A stretch of 64,000 bases of DNA. Origin: Erythrocercus mccallii (Eukaryota; Chordata; Aves; Passeriformes; Dicruridae). The translations under genes and the position numbers were made by a program. Below the pieces are notes generated by a model. The model had not been told where the DNA came from and searched no databases. It worked only from the letters and a program-made list of their open reading frames with translations. Positions 23,633-35,609 of this stretch are shown here, piece by piece. Position 1 is the stretch's first letter. Each line of letters begins with the position of its first letter. The stretch covers positions 21,483-85,482 of the forward strand of contig VZRG01001556.1 of the NCBI GenBank assembly GCA_013397435.1, read 5' to 3'.

Positions 23633-24763
23633 CCTTTCCTGTGCACATACCAGGAAATCTCTCTGCTTGAAGAAGGTGCTGTACAAATAAATAAATAGCT
23701 ACAGAAATCAAAAGCACAGCGCTTGTGTATACACAGAGCGAACCAGGGTCACAAATAACTCTTCAAAGCTGCTGCTGGCTAAAACATTTAATTGAGAGAG
23801 AGTTCCCAAAGGGAGGGGATGTGTGCACATCCCACGTGTCCCCCCTGCACCCAGGAGTGTTCTGGACACCTTTCCAGCCACAGCTTTTTGTGCTGGCTTC
23901 CCCTTGAGCTGGCCAGCCAGAAAGCAAAGAGGAGAAAGCAGATGTGAAAAGAGGATGTGGCACAGTTAAAACAATCCTGAATGGGAATTTCTACACAATT
24001 TCTGCCTCAGACCGAGCTGATCTTCAAAGCTGTCCTGGTGGGGAGCAGAGCAGGTAAATCAGGACAAAGCGAGAGAGGGAAGAAGGTGCAGAATCCAGTC
24101 CCAGATGGAGAGCCTTTGTTAAATTCCCATCTCAGAAGTGCCTTGAATGGCTTTCACTGGGCAGGGACTCCCTGGGATGGTGCTGCTCAGATCCCACCGC
24201 TGCTCCCAGGCCAGCAGAGCCCTCTGAAACCCCAAAAGTGTGTCAAGAATTACAAGCTACCAGCACAGACATCCCCAGCCTTCAGATCTGAACTCTATTT
24301 TGGGGGAAATGTTCTGAATTTCCATGTGCTAAGTGAGAAAGAGGGAAAAGGGGGTGGAGGAAGGAGAGTGACTGCAGGGAAGCAGAGAGGCTCCAAAAGA
24401 ATTTGCCTTGCCCTGTCTGTGGGAGCAGCTGATGTGCTGTCAGGGGGTGAATGGGAATGCCAGCCTTCTGTTTAAATGTCTTCAAGCCTTTTTCTGTAAT
24501 AACTCATCAGTTCTTGGTGAAAGGAGCTTCCCCCAGCAGTGACTTGTGGTGGTGATTGCACCAGGAAGAAACGCTGTTGAATTATGGAAAATAAAACCCT
24601 GCTGTGCTACTGGGTCACAGAATCTGTGTCAGCTGAGAGAGAATGAGCACAACTGGGTGAGAAACAACTTGTGTCTGCCTGGGAGGTGTCTGCCAGGGTC
24701 AGGGGAGGGAACAGGGGCTGGCTCCTCAGTGACCTGCTGTGGGTTTGTTTTCTTCTTTTCTTG
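23633..24763. other. Non-coding sequence, nothing recognised
   Basis: Includes a plus-strand open frame of 164 codons (23981-24475) with no domain and biased toward Lys, Gly and Ser. It looks like a chance frame in a purine-rich stretch. No other feature was seen. Confidence 0.4.
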
Positions 24764-25245
24764 TGTCAGAGCTGGGATTAAATACTTGAGAGATGCAGTT
24801 CCTGTTGGGACTCAGATGTTTATTAATTCTTATCTCTGTTACAGTCTCACAAGCTGTGAGTTCTACTAACAAAGTGAAAAATGGCTCTGTCTCCAACTCT
24901 TTCCAAAGTCCTTTAAGCACGAATTGTCTGATTAAGAAATGACACCTAAATTATTTTTGGTTTTAACCCAATAACCAACCACCCGTGGCCCACAATGCAG
25001 GGGTAATTAACCCAATTACAAAATCCCACCCAAACCCATGAAGAAGGCGAAAAAGAAGGACTCAGCCTCTGCCCTAAACCCCCATCTTGCTTTATATCTC
25101 TATTACTGTATTCCAAACCCTTAAACTCTCAGTTTTGCACCCTGTGCTATCACACACTTCTATTCAAACCACACCCCCACAATCCCAGGGCTGTCACTCA
25201 ATTTTGGGAGCTTCTCCAGGGCCTCAGGTCAGTGCAGGGTTTGCT
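24764..25245 (-). mobile_element. Solo LTR, family A, copy 1 (endogenous retrovirus)
   Basis: This stretch matches 41783-42262 along its whole length. Over the last 160 bases the two copies differ at about two positions. Read on the minus strand it has the layout of an LTR: a poly(A) signal AATAAA (plus-strand TTTATT at 24819-24824) near the end and a terminal CCCAGCTCTG(A/G)CA, ending in the CA expected of LTRs. The distal end is approximate because similarity continues faintly to about 25300. No gag, pol or env sequence lies on either side, so it is a solo LTR. No target-site duplication could be assigned. Confidence 0.75.
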
Positions 25246-26899
25246 TGGGGGTCAGTGCAGCACAGAAATTCTGCAATTCTCAGTGCCAGGGTTCCCCACG
25301 GGGGCGGTGCCAGCCCCAGGCACTGCCCCACCTGCAGGATGTGCTGTGTGAGAGCAGAGCCCCTCCAGGACCCCTTTTCCAGGGATCCAGGCAGCAGCAG
25401 GGAAGCCAAGCATGGATCTGGAATCTTTCCAGGCTCAGATGCTCATCCTCCCAGCCTGAAGTTAAGATCTGAGTTTGTGCTGTTGAGCTCGTCACCGTTC
25501 ACCCCCAATAAAGGTGAATATTCTGAGGTTTGCAGCTGAGGGGGCCCAGATTTTGCTGGCAGGGGTTTCAATGAACTCAGCTGTGCACACGCAGTACCTG
25601 GCCAGGTGTGCAGGGCTGGACAGGTCAGGCCTGTGCTGCCTGTGCACTTCTGCACATCCAGCTGGCCTCGATGGAAATGCAGTGTCCAGTTTTTGAAAGA
25701 CACCTGGTGAATTTTCTGCATTTTCTTGTGAAACAGTAAATAAATATTTCCTCAGAAAACATTTCCTGCATTGCTTTCTGGCCATCTCTTTTTCCCTGAG
25801 AACCTCTGCAAAGCAATTCGGTGAGAATGAAGGCTCTGCCTCAGAAAACAGGGATGGTGCAGTCCTGCAGGGGACTTTCATTTAACAGGTTTGAATTTTT
25901 GGAAGGAGCTCCTATGTGCTATTAACGGTATGCCCCATCTGCAAATGAAGTGATGAATAAATTATCATCAATAAACACCAACATCCAAAGTCAGCAACAG
26001 CAAGAAAGCAAAAGTAATGAAGCTATGAAGGAAACATTGCCTTTTTCGAAAAGTTATTCCTAACGAGTTGTCAGGGTGGGAATCAGCCCTTCAGAACAGA
26101 AAAGTTTAGATACTTTTGCTAAAAGTTATCTCCCAAAAACCGGTCTAATGGCAAGGCAGCTTCCAATTCCTCAGCACAAGCTGTTTACATGGATCCTGCA
26201 GGCACCAGGCTTGCACAGATTGGCACAATACAGGCAGGCAGATAACTGTGGAGGCATTCACATGGATTCAGCATCCTGAGAAAAATCTTGACAGGCCTCA
26301 CAGATCCCAATCGACAGCATTGGAAACACAGGAGCCAAGCTGTACTGCTCTGAATTATGCAACTGGTATTTCTTTCTCCCCCAGCCATCAGACTCAATAA
26401 AAATTTTAAAGTCCTATAAATCCCCCTAGAAGTGCTCCATCTAGTCACTGTTTTCAGCCAGGAATAAATGTATTGGGGGAATACAATCTATGGATCTCAG
26501 TGATTTAAATGCAGGCGTGGGCGCTGCTGGACACGGAGGGTTGGACTGACAGGATAAATGAAATCCCTGCAAGGATTTGGAGCTGGGTGGACTCAGCAGA
26601 GGGGGTGAGGTACGACAAAACCAACCCAAAAAAGGAATTTTGTCACAGAATCCTTCCCAGCAAAGCCCGGGAGCTGCTGGGGAGCAGGCACACAAGGGTG
26701 TGCAGGGTGTGCAAACTCCATTTGGGGACACCCGAGCTGTCCTGCCTGGCTGTGCCCAGGGCTGGGGCAGCACCAGGACCAGGATCCACTCCTGAGGAGC
26801 TGCCTGCAGCTCAAAGAGCTCCCGAGGAAAGGGAAAGCACGGCCAGGCTGGGAACCCTCTGCTGCTGCTGTCTAGAGACGGGATCAGAGCAGAGCCTGC
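25246..26899. other. Non-coding sequence, nothing recognised
   Basis: GC-rich patches at 25250-25700 and 26500-26900 give overlapping open frames up to 177 codons on both strands, none with a recognisable domain. Such overlap is what GC-rich non-coding DNA produces. Confidence 0.45.
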
Positions 26900-27299
26900 A
26901 GGCACAACATCTGCAACGCGGACAGACAGATGTTTGCACTTGCACTTCTGGCTGCTTTTCCCAAGAATTAACAAATATTCCTGGGATTATTCCTGTTCCC
27001 TCTCCGGTAGAGAGGAGGTGATCCCCCCTCACAGCAGTTCTGATTCCTGCTTTACTGTAAATGGAGAGGTGGGTGACATTTATTTGTTAAACATCACCAT
27101 AAATATTGAGCAGAGCAGGGCTGAGTTGAGAAGAGGACATCTAAACAGATTGCTGGTGAGCTAACCCCTGGAGATCTTCCCGATTTCTCTCTTTTCCTCC
27201 CTCTTTTTTTTAAATTTTTTTTCTTTATGAAGCAACTAAATAAACATTGAAAGGAGACGCATAACTGGAACAAAACCCCCATAAATAATTCAAAAGAAA

Positions 27300-27660
27300 A
27301 TTAATAGGATTCAAGATACACTTTCTGATTATCAGCACGGAGGCTCCTCTCTATTTTACTTTTTTTTACAGTAGCAACCAGCTGGTACAGTGCATCATGC
27401 TAATCAGGGAGTGTCTTTCACATCCCTGAAACTCCTTGGAAACACATCTCCCTCCATCAAACTGCTTTGAAGTTCAATTTTAATTTAGATGCAAACTATC
27501 CCAAAAGTACCGATAGTCTAAAAAGCGCCTCTGGCAGTCCATAATGATGAGGCAATGGAGCTGTCAGCTTTGATTAGGGGGTGGCTGCACTCACTCAGGC
27601 CCCTCCTGATCGTTTAAATAATCGATAATTTATTCATTAGTTAAATAAATACTCCATGCT
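27300..27660. promoter_or_regulatory. Probable conserved non-coding element
   Basis: AT-rich, repeat-free block with retained CpGs (TACCGATAGTC, AAGCGCCTC, GATCGTTTAAATAATCGATA). It contains GAGCTGTCAGCTTTGATTAG at about 27558-27577, which joins a MEIS-like TGTCA, a TCF/LEF-like CTTTGAT and a PBX-like TGATTA. The combination is suggestive of a developmental enhancer. No reading frame makes sense of it. Confidence 0.35.
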
Positions 27661-27821
27661 CAGCCAGCACCAAGGTGTTTGCGGGGGTATTTTTATTTAT
27701 TCCCTGCTTTTGAATCCCCCAGAGCCTCCAGAGCAGTGCAGTGATGGAGCTGTGCAGGAGAGCATCCTCCAGTCCCCTGCTCCCCTGGATATCCCTGCTG
27801 CAGCCTTTCCTCTGCAAGATG

Positions 27822-28024
27822 AAATTTTGTAATTGGATAAAAAAATCCGCATTGTGGGCCACGGGGTGCTTGGTTATTGGGTTAAAAGTAAAAATAATTT
27901 AGGTGTCATTTCATAATTGGGCAGTTTATCCCTAAAAGGCCTTGTAGAGAGAGAGCTGGGGTTCCATTTTTAGTTTGTTAGCTGGAAATGCTGTAGAACT
28001 CAGGGTTTGGGAATGTGGCAACAG
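27822..28024 (+). mobile_element. LTR fragment, family A, copy 3, inverted
   Basis: The plus strand here matches the reverse complement of 24850-25030 in the same order: TTTGTAATTGG, CATTGTGGGCCACGG, TTGGTTATTGGGTTAAAA, AAAAATAATTTAGGTGTCAT and GTAGAACTCA. The 5' third of the LTR and the region after GTAACAG are missing. It is clearly more diverged than copies 1 and 2, hence an older, truncated insertion. Confidence 0.7.
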
Positions 28025-30945
28025 CAGCCCAGAGAGCCCCAGCCCTGAGCCTGGCGCTGGAGATGCTCTGCCACGGTGCAGGATCCTCCCAGGAATATCA
28101 AACCCCAGGCAGAAAGGCAGCACCAAACACAAGGGACACCAATCCCCCCTCTGTGGGGTTTATTCTGTGTGCCTCCCCTCTCTCCCTGTGTGCTCATTTT
28201 CATCCCCAATTCTTGGAATTCCCTGCCTGAAACAGACACTGCCTCTCTTAATAGAGAGAGAGGCTTCTAAAACCTTGGGAAATGCTTTTCCTTCAGCTCC
28301 ATTGTCTCATTCGTTTGAAGAGGTGAAGACAATCTGGCAATAATTGGGATTTAGCAATTTTTGGCCAACGTTGTGGTGGCCCTTTGTGACTCGGTCTCCT
28401 CTAGATACTTTTCAGAAGCAAAGACAAAACAATAATAATTACATTTCTGAGGGTTCTTTCTGCAGCCCAAGTGCTCTGAATGCCACAGACCACCTGAGTC
28501 CTGCCTGCAGGAGCTTCTCCTCCTGCCCAGCCATGAAATAAGATCTCACGCTGCTCTCAAGCTCTCACTCCAAGCCACGTCTGAAGGTCACAGCAGCAGC
28601 CCCCAGAAAACGTTTAACAACTTCCCATCCCTCAAACACTGAGAGCACTTTGGGTCTCCTCAGGGTCACACTGAAAAATAAGCCTGGCAATACAGAAAGG
28701 GTTTCAATCTATTGCAAGAGCTCATTCAGCAGAGTTTGCATCTCTTGCTCAGGCTTCACTGGAGCCAGCCTCCCTCGCTGTGCGTTCAGCCACTCTCAAT
28801 ATCAGTCAGGGCACTTCACTCAGCCAGAAAAGAACTGCAGGCAGAGATGAATCTCATCCTTTCTTCGTGCAGACAGCTCAGGAAGCCACCCAGCTCCCAT
28901 GTGCAGCCTAACTAGAGAAGACAACTTTAATGAGGCTCAGGGAAGATGACCTTGAGCATCGGGCAACAGCCCACAGGCACGGGCACAGCTCCTGGCATGG
29001 AAATCTGGGCAGCCCTTGAAGAAATCCCCTTTGATTCTGCTTTCAGTGGGGCTCTGCCCATCCCTCAGCTCTCAGCGTGAATGTGTGTGGGAAAGACAAG
29101 GGGGTCACGTTGGGACCTTGGTTGTAACCATTAATTTAAAGAAATGACAGCAAGAAGGGTTTAGAGAAACATCTTTCATTCATTTCTGTCTGGAAAGAGA
29201 TAACAGGAATGGAAAGCCCTGCACATGTGCACAGACACTCAGCTTCTGCCGGCTTGGGAACTTCCCTGTGTCTGCCCAAATATTCACCTTCTCCTCCTGC
29301 CCCAGTCTGGGAAACACGAGGAGATGAAGAGCAAAGCAAAGCCACATCACTGTAAGAAAATGTGTCCTCACAAAAGCAGGGAATATAGCGAGATTCCTCC
29401 TTCCCTGGAAGCAGATGAATGGAGCAGAAAATGAATTCTTCAAAAGCTGCTGCTAATGCTGACCTTAAAATGGCCCAGAAATAATTTCAAAGGTTTTAGC
29501 CTGATTGTTTAAATACACTGTCAGCATTTTCTGGTGCCATAATCAGACATTTATGACTAATAACTCCTTATCTCTCAAACATTCACCTATAAACCAGTCA
29601 TTATAATTAGGCAGGGGGGTGCTTTGGCCACTGCTGAAAACGTGGAGCGCAGAAGTTTCATCTCCTCCTTGAATCCTCTCCTCTGCCTGCTGCAGTGCTT
29701 GCTGCCCTTCCATGTGCAGAAGCTGCTTCAAGCAGAGGGAAATGTTTCTTTTCGTGTTCTTGCAGAGCACCCAGCACACTGAGGTTCAGCTGGCACCAGA
29801 ATCAACCTCTGCTCCTACATTCACTGGTTTTGATATGAAAATCACAGCACAAAGGAGGGCAACTGTGGAGGAGTTTGCATCAGAACAAAAATAAACTGGG
29901 TTCATTCCTTTTTCTTATCAAATCATGCAAATGTTCTCATTTCTCTCATGGATTAAGAATGTACTGAGTCAAGGGAGAACATCTGTCCAAGCAGTGAGGA
30001 AGGAGACAGAGCCACATGCCTGAATGAACTGCTGCTCAGGAGTGAGGAGAGAAAATCCAGAGGGCTGGCTTGGGATTTACCTCTCTGGAGGGCAAAAAAG
30101 GCAAAAAATTCACTGCAATCTGTTCAGGAGAGAGGGACGGAGGCAAAGGTGGGAGGGCATCACATCAGCACCATCTGCAGGAGGAATATTCGTGAATAGC
30201 AGCAGCACAGGCTGGTTCAGGACAGACATCTGTGCTGGGGAAGGGTGGGAAGGACAGAGAGACTGGAGGCAGCTGAGGCACAGCTGCACCTCCCTGAGCT
30301 CAGGCACTGCAGGCAGGCAAATCCCCCGGCAGGGCCAGGGCTGCTGCTGCACGAGGATTCCCAGAGCAGGGCTAAGGCACTGGAGCAGCTCGGGCTGCAG
30401 AAGGGATCAGAGGCCTTGGCAGAGGGGCAGTGTCGCTGTTGCCAGGCTGAAATGACCACAGGGGACTCTGAACTTTGCAGAGATCGGAGCAGGGGCCAAA
30501 AGGCCCGGAATTGTTTATTTCATTCTATTCTATACTTGTAGAAAGTGGATTGGAGGGTGGGATTCCCACCTCTCAACCACACTGGTCCAACAGAGCATCA
30601 ATTAACACTCTCCTCCCATCAAGAAGAATGCAAAACAATGACAGTGTTTACAAAAAACAATCTCTTGTCTGTGTGAACAGAGCGTGGGAAGTGAAAACTT
30701 CTACTTTAATACGAAAGTTCAGAAAGGCAGAAGAACTCCTGGCAACAGTGCAGCTCCTGTGTCAGCCTGCAAACACAGCAGGTGGAACACACAGACCCTG
30801 GCTGGGTAAAAACCCCACAGGGGTGCAGGACAGGGCATTCCCAGGGAAGCGGGGACTGTGAGCAGTTGCTGCAGGTGTGCACGGGAATGCAGGAGGAGAA
30901 TGATGGCCGAAACAAATGCCTAAAATTTGTTTAAATTCCTACACG
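28025..30945. other. Unique non-coding sequence, no gene seen
   Basis: Mixed sequence with GC-rich patches near 28000-28250 and 30200-30450 that carry overlapping chance open frames. No domain, RNA gene or repeat family was recognised. Confidence 0.45.
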
Positions 30946-30989
30946 TGGAATTAAAGCTCAGTTCTTGGCTTAGTCTTATAATTTGTGCC
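30946..30989 (+). repeat. 44-bp dispersed direct repeat, copy 1
   Basis: Identical to 32987-33030 except one base (A here, C there, at the 15th position). The shared part includes GTTCTTGGCTTAGTCTTATA and ATTTGTGCC. Both copies also have a CACGTGG a few bases upstream, which suggests the shared ancestry extends left with a small indel. It lies directly before a CR1-like fragment. Confidence 0.85.
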
Positions 30990-31017
30990 TTTGAGATCAT
31001 CAAATCCAACTTTTCAC
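30986..31017 (+). mobile_element. CR1-like LINE fragment
   Basis: GAGATCATCAAATCCAAC resembles the common CR1 stretch that reads roughly AGATCATCGAGTCCAAC in birds. Only about 30 bases are recognisable. It overlaps the end of the 44-bp repeat by a few bases. Confidence 0.4.
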
Positions 31018-32379
31018 ACCACGCTGTTACGAGTCCTGTTCTCCAGGGCTGGCAAAGTAGGGAAAACAAAATTCAAAATTCAACCAAGTGGTCAAATGAA
31101 AGCATTCCAGGACAGGATTTACAGCCTCATCCCTACACCACAGTTCCGGACACTTCATTTTAATTGTGCAGTTCCCTTTGGCTCCCACATCACTCTCTGA
31201 ACTCCGCGTGTTTGTTGCCCAGGCTGCCTCCACAAGACAGATGATATCTCCTGAAATAAGTAAAATAAATCATCCCCTGAAAGTCTCCCTTTCCATCTAC
31301 TGAATGCGGAGGGAGTCTAGTTTATTTAGAGCAGAAATCTATTTCTCATATGTCCAAAGTTACGTGACAGGAGCCTCACCATATTTTTCCACCCTTTTTC
31401 TGAACTCTGTCAGCAAACTGGGCAAAAGCTCTGCAGTGACACTGTTGAACAGTGAAGACATCACCCACTCCTGTTTCACAGCAGGCACGTGCAGTCCTAC
31501 CAACAACAGCTCTCTAAGAACAGAAACAGATTTTTAAAAGGCAGAGGGTTGTATTTTTAATTGTTATTATTTATTTGTGCTCTAGGTTTCAACGGTAGCT
31601 TTTTATTTTTCCTGTCAGAAATTAAGGTTCCTGTGAACTGCAGCTCCAAAGGGAGCTCTCTACAATATCAAAGGCAGTCCTACAAAGCCACGTTTTTATT
31701 TGGCTGGTTTTGAAATAAAGAAAGGGACAGGATTTTGATCTACATTCCAACGGTCTCGGTGCTGTGAAGTTTGACAGGAGGAGTCCTGAAACACTCTTAT
31801 CAGTCAAGGTCCATTTCTATATTGGGCAGATGAAAAAGTCTGCAGCTTCACAGAGCTGACTGCACCTCTAAATGTCTGAAAACACAGATTTGACAGAATT
31901 GAAGCCCTTCACAAACAGATATTGATCTCTCCAAGACTGTAGATAAAAGTCTGTTCGATAAGCTTGAAACATTTGTTTGTCTTGAAGCATGAACTAAATG
32001 TTTTAGGTAGCTCTGATTTTTAGATTATATGCTGAATGATACCTGTCAAAAAGATACAGCTGGAATATGTCAGAAAAACCAAAATTAAACATTTCAGCAA
32101 AGTTAATTATAAGATCTCTGAGATTTCAAAGAAATTCCAGCTTGAGGTTTGGGGTTTTTTTTTCTGCATTTGGAAGAAACCCAGAGTAAGAGATGGCACA
32201 TCCTCAAGGAGCTGAAACCCCAGCGCAGAGGCAGCTCCCGCCAGGATGTCAGCACCAGCAGTAAATGCTGTTTTCTGTCAGTCCTACACGGGTCACGTCT
32301 TGGAGGAGCAGCAGAGTGAGGCCATTACAACATTCCAGGGGGTTGTTTCTTGTCTCGCTCATCTCATTTGCCATTCAAT
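31018..32379. other. Non-coding sequence, nothing recognised
   Basis: AT-rich unique sequence. No open frame over 80 codons and no recognisable repeat. Confidence 0.45.
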
Positions 32380-32790
32380 TGCATTGTGAGTGTGAGTAAG
32401 ACACAGCGCAAGGAAGCCATTTAACCATGGTGCTGATTTGAAGCTGTCTAAGCTTTTGAGTCACTCAGATTTCCAGGGAATTATTTCTTATTTCGCTCCT
32501 GAAAACTATGATACTATCATGCAAGCAGTTCTTAGTGCTCCTTTTCCACATTAAATCCAGCACTTCTCAGGAGGGCTCGGCCACCAGGTGCTATTTTGAT
32601 TTAAAATGTACACAGGAGAGATGGAAATGAGTCCAGTATATTATCTCCGCACGCATTTGTCGCTGACAAAACGTATTAATTGCACACGGAAATCAATGCA
32701 GAGCAGTGTAGCTTTCAACCAAGCTACAGAATTAAATACAGGGCCTATCAAAGCTGATAATCCCTCATTGAATCAAACACATGGCCAAGG
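32380..32790. promoter_or_regulatory. Possible conserved non-coding element
   Basis: AT-rich, repeat-free block with retained CpGs (TTTCGCTCCTG, CTCCGCACGCA, TTGTCGCTGAC, AAACGTATTAATTG) and paired TAAT cores. A 65-codon open frame (32606-32803) crosses it but has no domain. Confidence 0.25.
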
Positions 32791-32986
32791 TCACCCCAAA
32801 TAAGCAGCCTGTGAAATGGAGCAGAGGAGAATCACACGCACAACCGTGGGCACTGCACTGCACATCCTGAGCAGCACCTGGCATTGCATTTACCCACAGC
32901 TGATAGCAGCGGAAAAAAAGAAATATTTTCCCTGGGAAATGGGCAGCCTTGAGGAGAGAGAGGGGAGGAGTCCCACGTGGGACTCA

Positions 32987-33030
32987 TGGAATTAAAGCTC
33001 CGTTCTTGGCTTAGTCTTATAATTTGTGCC
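32987..33030 (+). repeat. 44-bp dispersed direct repeat, copy 2
   Basis: 43 of 44 bases identical to 30946-30989, about 2.04 kb away in the same orientation. The sequence after it (AATCCTGGGATG) is unrelated to the CR1-like piece that follows copy 1. Confidence 0.85.
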
Positions 33031-33404
33031 AATCCTGGGATGTTTGAGTGCTTTGGCTCTGTGACTGGAAGTGGAACTCCAGCCTTTTCCTCCTCCCTGG
33101 AGCCACTCCTGGAGAATTCCAGGCGCTGGATGTCAGGGGCTGGGTGACATCTGTCACCCAAAGGGGCTGGCTCAGCAGTCAGGGTGTCAGTGAGGGACAC
33201 TGAGGAAAGGTTTTGAGCAGAAAGCTCTGGCCCATTACAGAGAACCCCAGGCTGCTGCAGCTGAGCATCCCTTTCACATTTCAGTGTGCAGCAGCTCGGG
33301 CAGCACTGCTGGGCTCACTGCCTGCTCCCTGCACCACTCCTCACTCCATTTGCTCTCCTCTTTGCTCCTTCCTGCAGCATCCTCCCTCTTCTCTGCTTGG
33401 GAGC
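33031..33404. other. Non-coding sequence, nothing recognised
   Basis: GC-richer sequence leading into the tandem array. Open frames on both strands read into the array and the gap and mean nothing. Confidence 0.45.
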
Positions 33405-33519
33405 TCCATCCATCCATCCATCCATCCTCCATCCATCCATCCATCCATCCCTCCATCCATCATCCATCCCTCCATCCATCCATCCATCATCCCTCCATCC
33501 ATCCATTATCCATCCATCC
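33405..33519 (+). repeat. (CATC)n microsatellite cut off by the gap
   Basis: Tandem CCAT/CATC units, interrupted by CCTC and CATCAT variants, run without a break into the run of N at 33520. The array is therefore incomplete as shown. Confidence 0.95.
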
Positions 33520-33914
33520 NNNNNNNNNNNNNNNNNNNNNNNNNNNNNNNNNNNNNNNNNNNNNNNNNNNNNNNNNNNNNNNNNNNNNNNNNNNNNNNNN
33601 NNNNNNNNNNNNNNNNNNNNNNNNNNNNNNNNNNNNNNNNNNNNNNNNNNNNNNNNNNNNNNNNNNNNNNNNNNNNNNNNNNNNNNNNNNNNNNNNNNNN
33701 NNNNNNNNNNNNNNNNNNNNNNNNNNNNNNNNNNNNNNNNNNNNNNNNNNNNNNNNNNNNNNNNNNNNNNNNNNNNNNNNNNNNNNNNNNNNNNNNNNNN
33801 NNNNNNNNNNNNNNNNNNNNNNNNNNNNNNNNNNNNNNNNNNNNNNNNNNNNNNNNNNNNNNNNNNNNNNNNNNNNNNNNNNNNNNNNNNNNNNNNNNNN
33901 NNNNNNNNNNNNNN
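33520..33914. other. Assembly gap (395 N)
   Basis: 395 consecutive N. The left edge is the CATC array. The right edge (CAATGCCCCAGCCC) is non-repetitive. The missing sequence is probably the rest of the array, of unknown true length. Confidence 0.98.
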
Positions 33915-34219
33915 CAATGCCCCAGCCCAGAGGGAAAAGGAAATTCGTGTGCTCATCAGCACCTGCTGCTCCTCATGCTTTATCCATCCTGCCTCTGGAT
34001 TTGGAAGGGTTTTGGGTCAGGGGTTGGTTTTTGCTCTCTGGGCTGGGGGAAATCAGGAGCTGTGTGCCAATCCTCAGTCATTCCCACAGGAATGGCACAT
34101 TAGAGCTCATCAGCAGCTGATTATCAAGTCCACACCACGCTTAAAACAATGCCCAAATGTATCACTTTTAAGACAACGCACAGCTATTCCTTCAGTAACT
34201 CTGGCTGTTGCATTCTCAA

Positions 34220-34540
34220 GTGTTCCTTTGATTTATGAGCCCGGTGTGTTATTAAAATAATGAATTATGTGTTGGTACATTGCATTTAACGCAGCATACA
34301 CAGGGGCAAGTACATCTGCTACCTATTAATCAAATATCCACTAACAAAGGTTGATTAACAGCATTTTACATATTTACAGCGAGAGGGAAAAGCATAATAG
34401 AGCTGCACTGAAGATAAATGATAATAAATTATTAAAATGCATTTATCTGTGCGCTGATTAGTGCGTGGGATAGACAGAACTGCAGGTAAGGTTGTGCTCA
34501 TCACACAATGCCAGTTTGCTATTGAAGCAGGTTTATATTT
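34220..34540. promoter_or_regulatory. Probable conserved non-coding element
   Basis: Very AT-rich, repeat-free block with TAAT and ATTA cores throughout (ATTAAAATAATGAATTATG, ACCTATTAATCAAATATCC) and retained CpGs near its end (TGTGCGCTGATTAGTGCGTG). An inverted pair AGATAAAT (34412-34419) and ATTTATCT (34441-34448) gives two facing GATA-type sites 21 bases apart. No coding frame. Confidence 0.35.
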
Positions 34541-35609
34541 AACACCTTATTTTCGACTTTTCTGGGGGGAAAAAAAGCCCCCCAGTTTTAAAACCCTGTC
34601 CACGGACCCCTGGAAATCCAGCTGAAATCAGGCAGGAATCCGAGGGCTTCCAGGCAGCAGCATCCTTCTCCTCTGTTAATTATTGGCAGGTTCTTTAACC
34701 AGACTTCAGAGAAAATTCCTAAATTGCCTTTTTATTGATTTTCGACATAACAGTATCCCAGCAAGCAAACATGGACTATAAATGAGAGCTCAGACATGCA
34801 GTGCACATAGTGTGGAGCAGGGGAGAAAAATGTAGTATGTTAATAAACCCAGCTAAAAGAATACAAACCAGAAAGGAAATAAACAGAGGCAGGAATTGCA
34901 GGAGCTCAGAATTCGAGTTCAGGGAGAAGAAATTAGGGTTTGCATGAAGAAAAAAATTACAGTGCAAGGAAAAATATTATGGGAAAAATATTTGCAGCTA
35001 GTGTAAATCAATACTGACTCTTAATTTACTCCAGCTGAGAATCTGGTCCGTGCATCCTCCTGTTAGTACAGAGAAAAACAACCCCGTTTTTCCTCTGTGG
35101 AAAATAATTCCACGTGCAAAAAACCCAACTTCTTCCTGATCATTTATCTAAGAGCTCACTTGTAAACCATCCTAGTGAGAGAAAATCGCTTATCCATCTT
35201 TTCCATGAAACAATGGCAGAGAGGGAGTGCTGGGTTTAATCTGCTGTGAGTGGCACTGTGTGGCCAAGAAAGCAATTTAGAAACGGTGCAATTAAAATGC
35301 CCTTCAAAGTTTTGCAGTGGAGTTCTAAAGAAGCCCAAACTTGAGAAATTGAAACAATGAGGAGCAAATAAAAATACCACCTGAATGTCTCTTGCAGGTA
35401 TTTCTCTTTCAGAGCCTGAGCTCACCCCCAAGGGAGGAGGATGTGTGTGACAAGGGATTGCACTGGGGCTTTTCCCAGGGGTTAAAAGCCTTTACCTGGA
35501 TTTACCTGGGAGTGCTGGGATGAATTGGGTGTGGAACAAAATCCCACAGGAAACTGGGCTTGATCAGCTCCATCAGTTCCATACAGGTAAAACCTTATAA
35601 AAGAAAGGC
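34541..35609. other. AT-rich non-coding sequence
   Basis: Continues AT-rich to about 35150, with no recognisable repeat or gene. Parts of 34680-35150 could belong to the same regulatory neighbourhood as the block before. Confidence 0.4.

Noticed and set aside
25087..25539. Open frames at 25.1 kb and 42.1 kb that share about 50 residues
   Set aside because: Both start inside the duplicated family A LTR and read antisense; the shared part ends where the LTR ends.
33213..34260. Open frames of 215-324 codons across the first gap
   Set aside because: Most of each frame is N. The rest is the CATC array and unrelated flanks.
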